64,000 nt of DNA from Bacteroidales bacterium (lineage in GTDB: Bacteria > Bacteroidota > Bacteroidia > Bacteroidales > Marinilabiliaceae): the NCBI GenBank assembly GCA_003249255.1, contig QKJP01000003.1, positions 1 through 64,000 on the forward strand. Reading direction: 5' to 3'. The notes under the pieces were generated by a model. That model saw only the letters and a list, made by a program, of their open reading frames with translations. It made no database searches and was not told the DNA's origin. The translations under genes were made by a program, and so were the position numbers. Positions within the stretch are counted from its first letter, which is position 1. Each line of letters begins with the position of its first letter. Positions 9,662 through 19,359 of the stretch are shown piece after piece.

Positions 9662-10210
9662 CTATTCTGTAGGTAAACTTTTTTTCATCTTGTCTAACTT
9701 AGGACTTACGATAAATCCAAATTTCAGAATAAACAATACAGGTATTAAAATTACTGTCGCACCTAATACTACTCCATTGACACCTAATACTGAGCTAAAA
9801 AGGAAGGGGATAAACATATAAAGTACACAAGAAACAGTAAAGGCTATTTTTAACATTAGCTGTGATTTAATAGCCAATAAAAGAGCTGCATTTAAACAAA
9901 GACCAGTCCAAATTGTAAAACTAGCAGCATTTTCGCGCATCATATACCATAAGGGAAAAATTATAACCAAGACCACAAAAAAAACTAAAAGCATAATTAA
10001 TCCAAGTACCCAATCCTTTAATGCAATATATTTCTTTGCGCTTACGCCACTCATCACTTCTTGCTTTTCAGATTTATCAAGGCTAAAAGAATCACATGCC
10101 GAGTTTAAATCCGGCTTGGCCATGGTTAGTGAGCAAACGATCCCTGTTTGCGTATCAAATTTTCGATTACAACATGTTTTGCATAACTGAAGTTGCTTTG
10201 ATTGTTCCAT
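9662..10210 (-). CDS. Membrane protein with N-terminal cysteine cluster
   Basis: 182 residues. The first 40 hold five cysteines (10, 13, 14, 26, 39) in a CxxC...C...C pattern (LCKTCCNRKF, GIVCSLT, SACDSF) that could bind zinc; this type of leader is recurrent in small Bacteroidota membrane proteins of unknown function. The rest forms about four membrane helices (about 58-82, 92-108, 112-128, 132-158), with a basic tail. The gene ends before, and is on the same strand as, the response-regulator gene upstream (40 bases apart), so it may be the last gene of the two-component operon. I do not recognise a function. Confidence 0.72.
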   Translation of the reverse strand: MEQSKQLQLCKTCCNRKFDTQTGIVCSLTMAKPDLNSACDSFSLDKSEKQEVMSGVSAKKYIALKDWVLGLIMLLVFFVVLVIIFPLWYMMRENAASFTIWTGLCLNAALLLAIKSQLMLKIAFTVSCVLYMFIPFLFSSVLGVNGVVLGATVILIPVLFILKFGFIVSPKLDKMKKSLPTE

Positions 10211-10250
10211 AAGTATGCATAAGGTTTGATGTTATGTAAAGTTAGAATTA

Positions 10251-11630
10251 TTAACAAATCTCTTTCGAAATAATGATACCAAACTTTTTAATCTTACGTT
10301 TCATGGCATCCCGGCTAATACCTAATACTTCGGCGGCTTTAGTTTGATTATAATCACATTGTTTTAAAGCGACTTCGATTAATTGCTTTTCATTAGAGTC
10401 CAGGTTTAAACTCCCGGTGGAAACATTCACCGTTGTTTTCTCTCCTCTTAACGGAAAATCATCGGGCAACAATTCATTTCCGTCTGCCAAAATCATTGCA
10501 CGCTCAACCATGTTACGCAATTCTCGAACATTTCCAGGAAAAGCATAGAGTTTTAGTTTCTTAATTAAATCCTCAGAAACAAGGGGACACTCTTTTCCTT
10601 TTCTTTGTGAAATAATTTTTACAAAATGATTTAATAATACAGGGATATCGTCAACTCGCTCTCGCAAAGGAGGAATATGAATTTCAATGGTATTGATGCG
10701 ATGAAATAAATCCAATCTGAATTTACCATCGTCAATTAACTGCTCAATATTTTTGTTGGTTGCAGATATGATTCGAACATCTACATCAATTTCTTTATTT
10801 CCTCCTACCCGTTTTATCCGATTTTCTTCAATCGCACGCAAGAGCTTAGCCTGCAAAGCAATAGGCATATCAGCAATTTCATCTAAAAACAAGGTTCCGT
10901 TATTCACTAATTCAAAATAACCTTTCTTGTCTTCACGGGCATCGGTAAAGGCACCTTTGACGTGACCAAAAAATTCGCTCTCCAACAAAGTTTCGGGAAT
11001 GGCAGAACTATTAACGGGTGCAAAAGCAGCTTTACTTCGAGGACTGGCATAATGAATTAAACGGGAAATAATTTCTTTACCGGTACCATTTTCTCCGGTT
11101 ACCAAAACATTAACATTGCCATCCTGAGCAACCTTTAAGGCCATGTCAAGCACCTTTTTAATGTGAAAGCTTTCACCAATAAATTCCTTTTCGATTAAAC
11201 TTGATAATTCTTTCGAAACTAGAGTTTCCCGATCTTCTACCGTAGCCAATTGAGTTTGCATCCGAATATATTTTTCGGTACGCTCAATAGCCATTTGGAT
11301 ATCAATAATTTGAAAGGGCTTTCGAATAAAATCTGAAGCGCCTAAACGTAAAGCTTTTATCACCATATCCATATCACCATAACCACTAATCATTAGTACC
11401 TCCATGGTGGGATAGTCTTTTTTAATACCTTCCAACAGGTCAAGTCCATTTGCTCCGGGCAGCATTACGTCCAGAATTAAAATATCAGGTAGATGAAGTG
11501 CCAACTGCGAAATTCCTTCATTTGGGGTATTGGCAGTATATACCAAGTATTTCTTTTTTTCAAGCTGATGTTTGAGTTTTTCAGTAATTCTTGATTCATC
11601 ATCCAGAATTAAAATCTTCAAATCTTCCAT
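10251..11630 (-). CDS. Sigma-54-type (NtrC-family) response regulator
   Basis: 459 residues with the standard three domains. The receiver domain (about 1-120) has the phospho-acceptor Asp54 in ILDVMLPG and the conserved KPF lysine near 105. The AAA+ domain (about 150-380) carries Walker A GENGTGKE and a Walker B LFLDEIAD. The C-terminal Fis-type helix-turn-helix (about 415-455) is NQTKAAEVLGISRDAMKRKI. The sigma-54 contact loop reads GAFTDA instead of GAFTGA. It should activate sigma-54 promoters when phosphorylated by its partner kinase, whose gene ends 5 bases upstream on the same strand. Targets cannot be named from this window. Confidence 0.93.
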   Translation of the reverse strand: MEDLKILILDDESRITEKLKHQLEKKKYLVYTANTPNEGISQLALHLPDILILDVMLPGANGLDLLEGIKKDYPTMEVLMISGYGDMDMVIKALRLGASDFIRKPFQIIDIQMAIERTEKYIRMQTQLATVEDRETLVSKELSSLIEKEFIGESFHIKKVLDMALKVAQDGNVNVLVTGENGTGKEIISRLIHYASPRSKAAFAPVNSSAIPETLLESEFFGHVKGAFTDAREDKKGYFELVNNGTLFLDEIADMPIALQAKLLRAIEENRIKRVGGNKEIDVDVRIISATNKNIEQLIDDGKFRLDLFHRINTIEIHIPPLRERVDDIPVLLNHFVKIISQRKGKECPLVSEDLIKKLKLYAFPGNVRELRNMVERAMILADGNELLPDDFPLRGEKTTVNVSTGSLNLDSNEKQLIEVALKQCDYNQTKAAEVLGISRDAMKRKIKKFGIIISKEIC

Positions 11631-11635
11631 TCTAT

Positions 11636-13750
11636 TTATTTTTTTGAGCTTTCCTTAGTTTCAGGTTCTAATATCACAAACATACTTGTTCCTTTTCCAA
11701 CTTCACTTTTTACTTGAATGCTTCCACCCATCTCTTTAATTATTGTATACGAAATTGATAAACCAAGACCGGTTCCTTTTCCTAATTGCTTACTGGTTAC
11801 AAAAGGCAGAAAAATATCAGTAAACCTATTGGCGTCAATTCCCACGCCATTATCACTAACTTCCAAAACAAGCTGTTTATCTTTCTGATAAGTTCTGATA
11901 ATTATGGATTTATTTACTCCATCCTCCTTTAAGCACCGTTCTTCAACAGCATCCTTTGCATTCGATAATAAGTTGTAAATCACTTGTTCAAATTTATGTG
12001 GATTACCGTGTACATGAGGAATATCATCAGCCAAATCGAGTTTTAATTGTATTTGGTGATTTTGGTATTGCCGTCCGATCATGGTCATTGCAGATCGCAC
12101 ACAATCAGAAATAGAAAACTCTTCGAACACTTCGTCTTTCTGCCCGCTCGAAAACAATCGGATGTGATCAATAATATCTCTGGCTCGATGGATATCTTCA
12201 AAAATCTCATTTACAGATTGTTTTAAATACGCTTTATCAAAATCGCTTTCTTCCAATTCATAATTTATTCCTTCGGCGGATAGCGAAATATTTTGGATGG
12301 GTTGGTTTATTTCATGAGCAATTCCCGCGGCCAACTCTCCTAAAGATGTTAAACTGGATTGATGCATGATAATTTGTTGCTGCTCTTTTTGTAATTCCAA
12401 GGCTTCAGATATACGCTCTTCAAGCAATTTATTCTCATTTCTTTTTAAGTAATACCGATATATTATGATAAACCCCAAGATGAAAGTAATCAGCAAAATA
12501 TAAAATAAAGACATTCGCCACCGAGCTAAACTCTTTTTCTCCAATTGCAATTGATAATTGGAATTTTTAGCTCTTAATATTTCATTTTTCTTTCGCTGAT
12601 TTTCTAACTCCTGAAGTGCCAATACATCTACTAACTTACTGGCATTATCATCCACCAACATAGTTTCGGAAATATCAGCATACAACAACCTGTAATTATA
12701 TGCTTGTTCAAAATCTTTTTGCTTCTCATAAATCCGGGATAAGGAAAGATAATTATCTTTTAAAAGAAGATTCAACCCAAGTTCCTGAGCCAATGAAATG
12801 CTGTGCTCATGCTTTTTAATGGCTTGAGGTGGCATGCCCAATTGATCATAAATAAATCCCAGGTGCATTAAAGAAATTGCAGCGGCCCAAAGATCATCGT
12901 AGTTCATTTGCATTTTATAAGCTGTTGAATAAGCGGCTAATGCAGAATCTAATTCTCCCCGGTAAAAAAAACTATTACCTATATTGCTGTAAATAATAGA
13001 GATACTTCGGTAGTCCCCAAGTTTTTTAAAATGGTTCTTGGCTTTTTTAAAAAGCTGCAAGGCTTCTTCATAATCCGTTTTTAAAAAGAGCACTTCTGCC
13101 TTTTGACCATAAAGTTGAGACAGAGCAACTTCCCGTTCAATCTGTTTAGACTTTTCAGTCAGATTAATAGCTAATTGATAATATTCGCTCGACTTAGTAT
13201 AGTCACCAATATCTTTGTATACGCCTGCCATTAATTGGAGTGTATTTAACAAATTTTTATCATCACCTTGCTCTTTATAAAGTGCAATTGATTTTTGATA
13301 GCTTCCTATGGCCTTTTCAGATTGTTTTAACTTAAAGTAATTAGTCGATAGTTGCGATATGCTTTTGGTATCTCCAAGTGAACGATAGGCACCAAGGGCT
13401 TTTTTATAATAGGCAAGCAAACCTTTAAAATCATCTTCAAAGTAATGCCCCATTCCCAGAAGATTATAGGCATCAGCTTCTCTCTTTTTATCACCAATTT
13501 GCTTGGATAATTTCAAGGCTTTTTGAGCATAGACAATGGCTTGTTCTGCATCCTCATATAATAAGGCACGGGACTTACTGATATAAGCATCGATGGTATT
13601 GATGTATTTAGTTTTTGAAAACTCATCTTTTTCGAAAGAATCTTTTGCCCCTAATTCGTAAGGCATAAATAGCCCTAAAAGCATAAAAAGTGAAATAACC
13701 CATAAATTCTTATGAGCTATCCAACTTGAATTAAATCTTAATTTGTTCAT
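11636..13750 (-). CDS. TPR sensor histidine kinase
   Basis: 704 residues. A membrane-targeting or signal segment (about 14-35) is followed by at least seven TPR units in the periplasm (about 50-360), a coiled-coil segment, one membrane helix (411-433), a dimerisation/phospho-acceptor domain with His479 in ELAAGIAHEINQP, and an ATPase domain with N-box NLLSNAKDAV, G1 DNGVGID and G2 GKGTGLGLS. Sensor kinases with TPR input are frequent in Bacteroidota; the stimulus is unknown. The response-regulator gene begins 5 bases after its stop, so the two form one transcription unit. A 372-base gap separates it from the divergent gene at 14123. Confidence 0.93.
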   Translation of the reverse strand: MNKLRFNSSWIAHKNLWVISLFMLLGLFMPYELGAKDSFEKDEFSKTKYINTIDAYISKSRALLYEDAEQAIVYAQKALKLSKQIGDKKREADAYNLLGMGHYFEDDFKGLLAYYKKALGAYRSLGDTKSISQLSTNYFKLKQSEKAIGSYQKSIALYKEQGDDKNLLNTLQLMAGVYKDIGDYTKSSEYYQLAINLTEKSKQIEREVALSQLYGQKAEVLFLKTDYEEALQLFKKAKNHFKKLGDYRSISIIYSNIGNSFFYRGELDSALAAYSTAYKMQMNYDDLWAAAISLMHLGFIYDQLGMPPQAIKKHEHSISLAQELGLNLLLKDNYLSLSRIYEKQKDFEQAYNYRLLYADISETMLVDDNASKLVDVLALQELENQRKKNEILRAKNSNYQLQLEKKSLARWRMSLFYILLITFILGFIIIYRYYLKRNENKLLEERISEALELQKEQQQIIMHQSSLTSLGELAAGIAHEINQPIQNISLSAEGINYELEESDFDKAYLKQSVNEIFEDIHRARDIIDHIRLFSSGQKDEVFEEFSISDCVRSAMTMIGRQYQNHQIQLKLDLADDIPHVHGNPHKFEQVIYNLLSNAKDAVEERCLKEDGVNKSIIIRTYQKDKQLVLEVSDNGVGIDANRFTDIFLPFVTSKQLGKGTGLGLSISYTIIKEMGGSIQVKSEVGKGTSMFVILEPETKESSKK

Positions 13751-14122
13751 TGTTGTTTTTGAGATTGCCGAGGTCTTAAATGTACTAAAATTAATGATTG
13801 ACCAACATCACTGCTAAAACGCAAAAGACTTTATGCCTGATAATCAACATCCTACAAACATCAATTCAATCATTTGATTTACAATAACTTACATACACAC
13901 CTTTAATAATCAAATCATTAACTATACAGGTTATTTTCATCCCTCATTAGAAACCTTTAATCTATAGAAAATCGACATCTATCAACACTTCGAAAAACAG
14001 TTCCTTTTTTAAAGAAATGTAACAAAATAATTAACGTAAATTAACAATCGAAACAGGGGCAATATTCAGCTTTGTGACACGAATAAGAACCCTATATTCT
14101 AACCCATAAAATTCTAATTAAT
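13751..14122. other. 372-base divergent intergenic region
   Basis: This lies between the divergent kinase gene and the orphan gene at 14123 and should hold both promoters. The best plus-strand candidate is CAGCTTTG (14067-14074), one base off the TAnnTTTG consensus, but no -33 TTG is properly spaced. No sigma-54 GG-N10-GC element was seen by eye, and no hairpin or small ORF stands out. Confidence 0.4.
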
Positions 14123-14788
14123 ATGTATTTAAAGATTTCAGAGCAAAGTTCAACAGACAAACACATAGAAGTGGCAAAGCAACATGTAAGTGACTGCAAT
14201 AGAGTAAAAGATTGCGAAACTTATGCTGTAAAAATGTCGTTAGCTATTGAAGTTCTGCAAGGAATAAGATTTGCAATTACTGCTTTAGATGCAAAAAAGA
14301 AATCGTGCTACAATAATACCATCTTAACCTATGCAGATTTAGACATTGAAATTCGAAACACTTTTGAAGCATGCAAGTCATTTGATAAAAACAACAATAC
14401 TTCAATTCTATCCGAAATCTTTCCTGAAAACAAGAACACCAATAAGTTTAAAGCTGCAATATTTGCAGAAGTCGGATCAGCAAGTAAAATAGTGGATCGG
14501 CTAAAAGACTTAGGAAGTGATCATCCTTTAGCAATATTAGTACACCCCTTACAAAAAACTGAAAGAAAGCATAAAACAGCCATAAAAGAACATAAAGTTG
14601 CTATTACAGAGTGGGATACAATAATAGAACAGGAAAAAGTTGCACAGGCAGATTTAAGGCTACAGTACGAAAATAACTATCTGGAAATAAGCTCACTTTT
14701 TGACAATAAAGTTGTTAACCAAATTTTCCCTAATAGTGTAATGAACCTAAACTATCAACCTAGCCAAAGAGTAGTTGCACAATTTTAA
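14123..14788 (+). CDS. Orphan helical protein, unknown function
   Basis: 221 residues, with no signal peptide or membrane segment. It is predicted by eye to be mostly helical, with a charged, coiled-coil-like stretch around residues 150-190 (KTERKHKTAIKEHKVAITEW). Five cysteines fall in the first 95 residues (near 29, 35, 67, 95 and nearby) without a metal-binding spacing. I do not recognise the family. It is flanked by a divergent two-component system and a strong terminator, so it is a single-gene unit. Codon use and composition look like its neighbours. Being divergent from the kinase gene it could be a target of that system, but nothing in the promoter proves this. Confidence 0.7.
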   Translation: MYLKISEQSSTDKHIEVAKQHVSDCNRVKDCETYAVKMSLAIEVLQGIRFAITALDAKKKSCYNNTILTYADLDIEIRNTFEACKSFDKNNNTSILSEIFPENKNTNKFKAAIFAEVGSASKIVDRLKDLGSDHPLAILVHPLQKTERKHKTAIKEHKVAITEWDTIIEQEKVAQADLRLQYENNYLEISSLFDNKVVNQIFPNSVMNLNYQPSQRVVAQF

Positions 14789-14808
14789 CCAAATCTAACC
14801 TTTCCTAA

Positions 14809-14859
14809 TTAATGCCGGAAGAACATTTCTAAAAAATGGTCTTTCGGCATTAAATTTTT
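14809..14859 (+). terminator. Terminator after the orphan gene
   Basis: TTAATGCCGGAAGA and TCTTTCGGCATTAA form a long stem (14809-14822 with 14840-14853), followed by ATTTTT. It starts 21 bases after the stop at 14788. The rest of the gap to 15128 shows nothing convincing; a 62-codon minus-strand open frame there (14900-15088) lacks homology features and is probably chance. Confidence 0.65.
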
Positions 14860-15127
14860 AATACGCTTTAACTTACGCTAAAGATGAGCGGCAACAAATC
14901 TAAAAAACAAATAACAAAGCATTTAATAAACTCTTATTTTCTACATCCTCACAAGTAATCGGAGAATATTTTTTTTGCTTTACCAGTTTATTCTTCTGAT
15001 TACAAGCTCTCAACAAACCTCTCAGAAGAATATCGCATAACAACAGAGAGAGACTGATAAAATTTTTCCAATTTGGTTCAACATTCAAATTTTCCCAAGG
15101 GTCATCTCAGACTTTCAAATACCTCAT

Positions 15128-16396
15128 TTAATCATCTAAACCCGGTCGTTTAAATCCTTCTGCTTCCGGAAATACATTTTTAACTTCTTCCTGTAGCTTT
15201 GAAAGGTGGGTTAATAATTTCAAAATGGTATCTTCTTTATGATTTAAAACAAACAAAACACCTTGCCAAGCCTTTATTGTTTCATCAATAGCTACCAATG
15301 CAGCTTTTGCAGAACCATTTGAATCATACTGCTCAAATTCGTCCACTTCTTCACAACTAATGATACTTAAAGCACGGTTTATTTTAGCAGGAATAAAAAG
15401 ATGAAACCAGGTTATTGTTTCAATACATTCATTAAACACACCTCTATCTTCAACAATTAACCGACTCTCGATCTCCATCTGGTTGGACTCTAACCAATGC
15501 TTCAACTTTTGAGCATAAGATTCGGCATAAAGCTGAACAAATTGTTTAGATTTGGGCAAATAATGTTGCTCGGAAATATCTTCAATAGCCGCATCAAGTT
15601 CGATTCCTCTCTTCTGCATTTCTTCTTGTACAATCTCAGAAGTTGCCATCATTAAGCCCATTATTTTTTGTTCTGAACTCTTCTTATCTGCACCGTCTAA
15701 CAAATCAAGCTCTTTATTAATGACGTATGAACTACACCTATCCGTAAATCCACATTTTTGACACCGACCATCACAATAATTATGTATTCCTGAAATAAAA
15801 TTGTCATTAAGCGGATTCTTAAACAATTCTTTAATTTGATCTATATCGGCTCTTAAAGCCTGATACTCTTCATCTGACTGAGGCAACTGAAGATCACTAA
15901 AATCGGCTTTAGTGTGGCATGAATAATGTTCTGAACCTAGCTTCTGATCAAAATCTTTACAAATATTGCAATAACCTGGAAACGGACAATTGTCTTCTTC
16001 GAACTTACAGGTTTCAATTTGCACCATACCATATGGCGAATAGACTTGTTTTTTTTCCCAATGATCAATCATGAAATTATATTTCATCTTTAAGGTAACA
16101 TCCTCAGGAAATATAAATTCAAAATTATAGTGTTCTAATAATTCCTCCAACTCTTGCACTATTTGTACGAGGTGATGATCATTTAATTTTTCAACCTTTG
16201 GGAAATTGTATTTTTCAATACCTATAATACTAGAAAGTTTTTGTGCTTTAGCTTGCAAAAACTCCTCAGCGAATTTCAAATTATTGTTTTGATCCACTTC
16301 ACAACACGTGTCAGCGCAATTGTACCCAAATGTATGTGGAGTTTTCAATTTCGCTTCTCTAATAATTTCTAATAAGTGTTCAATATATTCGTTCAT
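15128..16396 (-). CDS. Cysteine-rich protein, unknown function
   Basis: 422 residues, with no signal peptide or membrane helix. Cysteines cluster in three groups: 27/31/32; 130/137/143/146/160; and 208/212/215/221 in YCDGRCQKCGFTDRC. The last group (CxxxCxxCxxxxxC) resembles a motif that recurs in uncharacterised bacterial proteins and looks like a zinc or iron-sulfur site. The C-terminal 190 residues are helical and nearly free of cysteine. It is not linked to an operon; the divergent neighbour is a methyltransferase. A TATCTTTG box on the minus strand (16498-16505) could be its -7 element, without a good -33. Function unknown; metal binding is inferred. Confidence 0.75.
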   Translation of the reverse strand: MNEYIEHLLEIIREAKLKTPHTFGYNCADTCCEVDQNNNLKFAEEFLQAKAQKLSSIIGIEKYNFPKVEKLNDHHLVQIVQELEELLEHYNFEFIFPEDVTLKMKYNFMIDHWEKKQVYSPYGMVQIETCKFEEDNCPFPGYCNICKDFDQKLGSEHYSCHTKADFSDLQLPQSDEEYQALRADIDQIKELFKNPLNDNFISGIHNYCDGRCQKCGFTDRCSSYVINKELDLLDGADKKSSEQKIMGLMMATSEIVQEEMQKRGIELDAAIEDISEQHYLPKSKQFVQLYAESYAQKLKHWLESNQMEIESRLIVEDRGVFNECIETITWFHLFIPAKINRALSIISCEEVDEFEQYDSNGSAKAALVAIDETIKAWQGVLFVLNHKEDTILKLLTHLSKLQEEVKNVFPEAEGFKRPGLDD

Positions 16397-16581
16397 CGGA
16401 TTCAGGTTCTAATCTATTATTCATGTAGTTAAACAACGGAATTTAGGAAGTGTTTAACAGGAGTCTGTTTTTCCCCTTGTCATTTCATTTTTTTGCGCAA
16501 AGATACTTTTTAAGATCTTTATATCTACATTTTAGAGGGCTAGTAAAAAGATGTATCTTGCGACACATTATTTAAAAGACA

Positions 16582-17370
16582 ATGAATTTACATTTAACGA
16601 AAAGCTACTTTAGATTTATTAAAAACTCTAAACACAAAAAAGGGTATGGATTACACAGTCCTTTTATGTTTAATCTGGTGCGCGAAATAATGTATGGTAA
16701 GCAACACTATTATGCATTTGATGCCATTAATAATTACAGAACGAAGCTATCGAGATCGAAGGAAACAATTCAAACTACCAATTTTGGAAATGGAAGTCAG
16801 GTTTTTAAGTTGAGTTCAAAAAAAATAAGTCAACTTAACAAACATTCATCCATACCGGCAAAATATGGCGAATTACTTTTTAAAATAGTAAACCATTATC
16901 AACCTCAGAACATCATTGAACTGGGAACTTCTATTGGTATAAGTACAGCTTATTTAAGCCTAGCAAATACAAAATCAACCATTCATACCATCGAAGGTTG
17001 TAAGCAAACGTCTGATTTTGCAAAAAATACTTTTCAAGAACTTAATTGTACTAATATCAATCAACACACAGGTCATTTTGACGAACAGCTACCAAAGGTT
17101 TTAAAATCTCTGAATCAATTGGACCTGGCCTTTATTGATGGTAATCATAACTATGCTGCAACGATAGATTATTTTAAGCAATGTCTTCATAAAACACATA
17201 ATAATTCAATTTTAGTTTTTGATGACATCTATTGGTCTGAAGAAATGACTCAGGCGTGGCAGGAAATAGTACAACACGAAGCCGTAACAGTAAGCATTGA
17301 TTTATTTAGATTGGGCATTGTTTTTTTCAGAAAAGAGTGCCAAAAGCAGCATTTTATTATTACTTATTGA
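16582..17370 (+). CDS. Class I SAM-dependent methyltransferase (O-methyltransferase type)
   Basis: 262 residues. The SAM-binding motif I is IIELGTSIGISTAYLS (about 111-126), and a later acidic strand reads LDLAFIDGNHNY (about 178-189), the pattern of family-24-type O-methyltransferases related to catechol O-methyltransferase. The N-terminus (FIKNSKHKKGYGLHSPFMFNLV) is typical of a Bacteroidota subgroup of unknown substrate. The protein is cytoplasmic. The next gene, a DUF2795 protein, lies 117 bases downstream on the same strand. The substrate cannot be deduced. Confidence 0.85.
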   Translation: MNLHLTKSYFRFIKNSKHKKGYGLHSPFMFNLVREIMYGKQHYYAFDAINNYRTKLSRSKETIQTTNFGNGSQVFKLSSKKISQLNKHSSIPAKYGELLFKIVNHYQPQNIIELGTSIGISTAYLSLANTKSTIHTIEGCKQTSDFAKNTFQELNCTNINQHTGHFDEQLPKVLKSLNQLDLAFIDGNHNYAATIDYFKQCLHKTHNNSILVFDDIYWSEEMTQAWQEIVQHEAVTVSIDLFRLGIVFFRKECQKQHFIITY

Positions 17371-17487
17371 TGCATTAAAATTGAAGCATTTTAAATATAA
17401 AGTTGCAGAAATAGATTTTTTTTTTAAATTCGCGAAATATCAAAAATGAATAAGGAACAAAATATTAATAAAGTAAAGTAATTAGCT

Positions 17488-17709
17488 ATGTATTGGACGC
17501 TAGAATTAGCCTCTAAATTGGAGGATGCTCCATGGCCGGCTTCAAAAGATGAGTTGATCGATTTCGCAATCAGATCAGGTGCTCCACTTGAGGTAATTGA
17601 AAACCTTCAGGAAATTGAAGATGAAGGCGAAATATTTGAAAGCATCGAGGACATTTGGCCTGATTATCCAAGTAAAGAGGATTTCTTTTTTAATGAAGAT
17701 GAATACTAA
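17488..17709 (+). CDS. DUF2795-family small protein
   Basis: 73 residues, strongly acidic. The sequence begins MYWTLELASKLEDAPWPA and continues with DELIDFAIRSGAPLEVIENLQ and a DIWPDYPSKEDF tail, which is the highly conserved form of DUF2795 seen across Bacteroidota. The function is unknown; other DUF2795 members are sometimes linked to DNA-associated or stress proteins. It has a bidirectional terminator overlapping its stop codon. Recognition is confident; the role is not known. Confidence 0.9.
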   Translation: MYWTLELASKLEDAPWPASKDELIDFAIRSGAPLEVIENLQEIEDEGEIFESIEDIWPDYPSKEDFFFNEDEY

Positions 17710-17741
17710 AAAAAAAGGATCTCAATTGAGATCCTTTTTTT
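17708..17741. terminator. Bidirectional terminator
   Basis: A perfect 18-base palindrome, GGATCTCAATTGAGATCC (17717-17734), is flanked by nine A and seven T. It serves both the DUF2795 gene on the plus strand and the OstA-like gene on the minus strand, whose stop codon overlaps it. Confidence 0.88.
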
Positions 17742-19329
17742 ATTCATTTTCTTCTATATCACTAAATTTATAATCGCGGTAAACATTTTCATATTGAATA
17801 TTTTCGGGCATATTGAGTTCTTTGAAAATATCAGTCCTTGTTTTAGGTCTTAAGTCTTCTAACCACATAAAACCTTTTAAGCGCACCTGTTCTTCCGGCA
17901 AGATATAAGGTGGATTAATGTTGCCTTTAGGATCAACCCGCATTTTAATTCCGGTTATGCTTCTACCCTCCAATTCAATGGTTAAATTACTACTTTCAGC
18001 TCGATTAACTCCGATTACGTATTCGTTATCCTTGGGATAATATACAGTTTGACCATTTCCATCCACATCAATTTTATAAATTTGATTATTGCGGATATAC
18101 CCGGTCATATCCTTTCCTTTGATCTGGTTGAAGTGAATGCTATCCTCCGGCGCTACAATAAAGGCCGAATTCAACAATACAGCTTTATTCAACACTTGAT
18201 TTTTGGAATATAATTTAATTTCCTGAGCTGTCATTTGATTGCCTTGTACCCAAATCACAGGATTTTGATAAAAGGTATTGACAGAGTCTCTAAAATCAAA
18301 AACCATGGAATCACATCTCCCTTGCATATCTTTTCTGAAAAATTTAACGCCATGGTAGGCTTTTAGCAAGCGACTCGAATCCTGAGGCAAAGGAACTGCT
18401 TCTAATGTATCGGCATGCATAAACAAGGTGTCGCCACTATAAACCTGAAGCATCTCAGCCCGTTTAGTGGCAAAAGCATATTCAGTTAGTTCGTTATAGT
18501 AACCATAATCTCCTTTCAAAATCATGTTATTAACAGTGTCTTCCAGCTCCATGTTGCTAAACACTTCACCTAATCCTTTATTACGGTCGTAATAGATAGT
18601 ATCGCCTCTAAGAATTTGCCCCTTTGTTTGAATATACCCATTTAATTGCAATTGACCGATATCTAATTTTGTGTCGTAATAACCATCTTCACTATAAATC
18701 AAATTACTATCACCCACAATATAAGTTGGTCCTAAGATGCCGGAAATTTCGCTAACTGTATTATAAATAAGGGTATCAGATAATATTTCGTATTTTGGAT
18801 TGGTACCTACCACTGAATCTTTAAAAACAACCTCACTGCGATCCGGATAATAATAACCTTTTATACTCTCCAATACATTTTTACCGGTAACCACTTTACC
18901 CTTGTTAAAGTAATAACCCACATTACGAATTCGGTCGAAATCGAGAAACTCAGTGGTTAAAAGAATATCTTTTTTTTCAATTCTAACATTATCACGTACT
19001 TTGGCAATACCGGTATTACCATAATAGGTTAGAAAATCACCATACAAGTGAATGGAATCATTCTGAATGATATGAATATCATGAAAGGCTTCGACATAAC
19101 TGGAATCACCATAAAAATAGGCACTATCGCAAAACATTATGGTATTCTCATGTTTGAGCTGTACGTTTCCAATTAACAGCTTAACATTATCACCAATCTC
19201 TTTACTTTGCTTTAACTTATCCGAATGGACTATTTTAACCTTCGCTTTTTTATCTGCCGTTGTTGAGGGAGCAATAAAACCAAACATTAATGTGCTTATT
19301 ACCAGCAAACAAAATATTCGTAATGTCAT
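17740..19329 (-). CDS. OstA/LptA-like periplasmic protein
   Basis: 529 residues with a signal peptide (MTLRIFCLLVISTLMFGF, cleavage near residue 24). From about 30 onward it is a long run of short beta repeats (GNVQLKHENTIMFCDSAYFYGDS, GYYYPDRSEVVFKDS) of the OstA/LptA type. LptA-like beta-jellyroll proteins form the periplasmic bridge for lipopolysaccharide transport, and Bacteroidota carry such long OstA-like proteins. It is the last gene of an operon with three chaperone-type isomerases, and the gap from the SurA-like gene is 30 bases. That context supports outer-membrane assembly. Whether it is the main LPS bridge or an accessory protein is not decided by sequence. Confidence 0.85.
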   Translation of the reverse strand: MTLRIFCLLVISTLMFGFIAPSTTADKKAKVKIVHSDKLKQSKEIGDNVKLLIGNVQLKHENTIMFCDSAYFYGDSSYVEAFHDIHIIQNDSIHLYGDFLTYYGNTGIAKVRDNVRIEKKDILLTTEFLDFDRIRNVGYYFNKGKVVTGKNVLESIKGYYYPDRSEVVFKDSVVGTNPKYEILSDTLIYNTVSEISGILGPTYIVGDSNLIYSEDGYYDTKLDIGQLQLNGYIQTKGQILRGDTIYYDRNKGLGEVFSNMELEDTVNNMILKGDYGYYNELTEYAFATKRAEMLQVYSGDTLFMHADTLEAVPLPQDSSRLLKAYHGVKFFRKDMQGRCDSMVFDFRDSVNTFYQNPVIWVQGNQMTAQEIKLYSKNQVLNKAVLLNSAFIVAPEDSIHFNQIKGKDMTGYIRNNQIYKIDVDGNGQTVYYPKDNEYVIGVNRAESSNLTIELEGRSITGIKMRVDPKGNINPPYILPEEQVRLKGFMWLEDLRPKTRTDIFKELNMPENIQYENVYRDYKFSDIEENE

Positions 19330-19359
19330 TATGGTTATATTCTAAAAAAATAAAATGAA

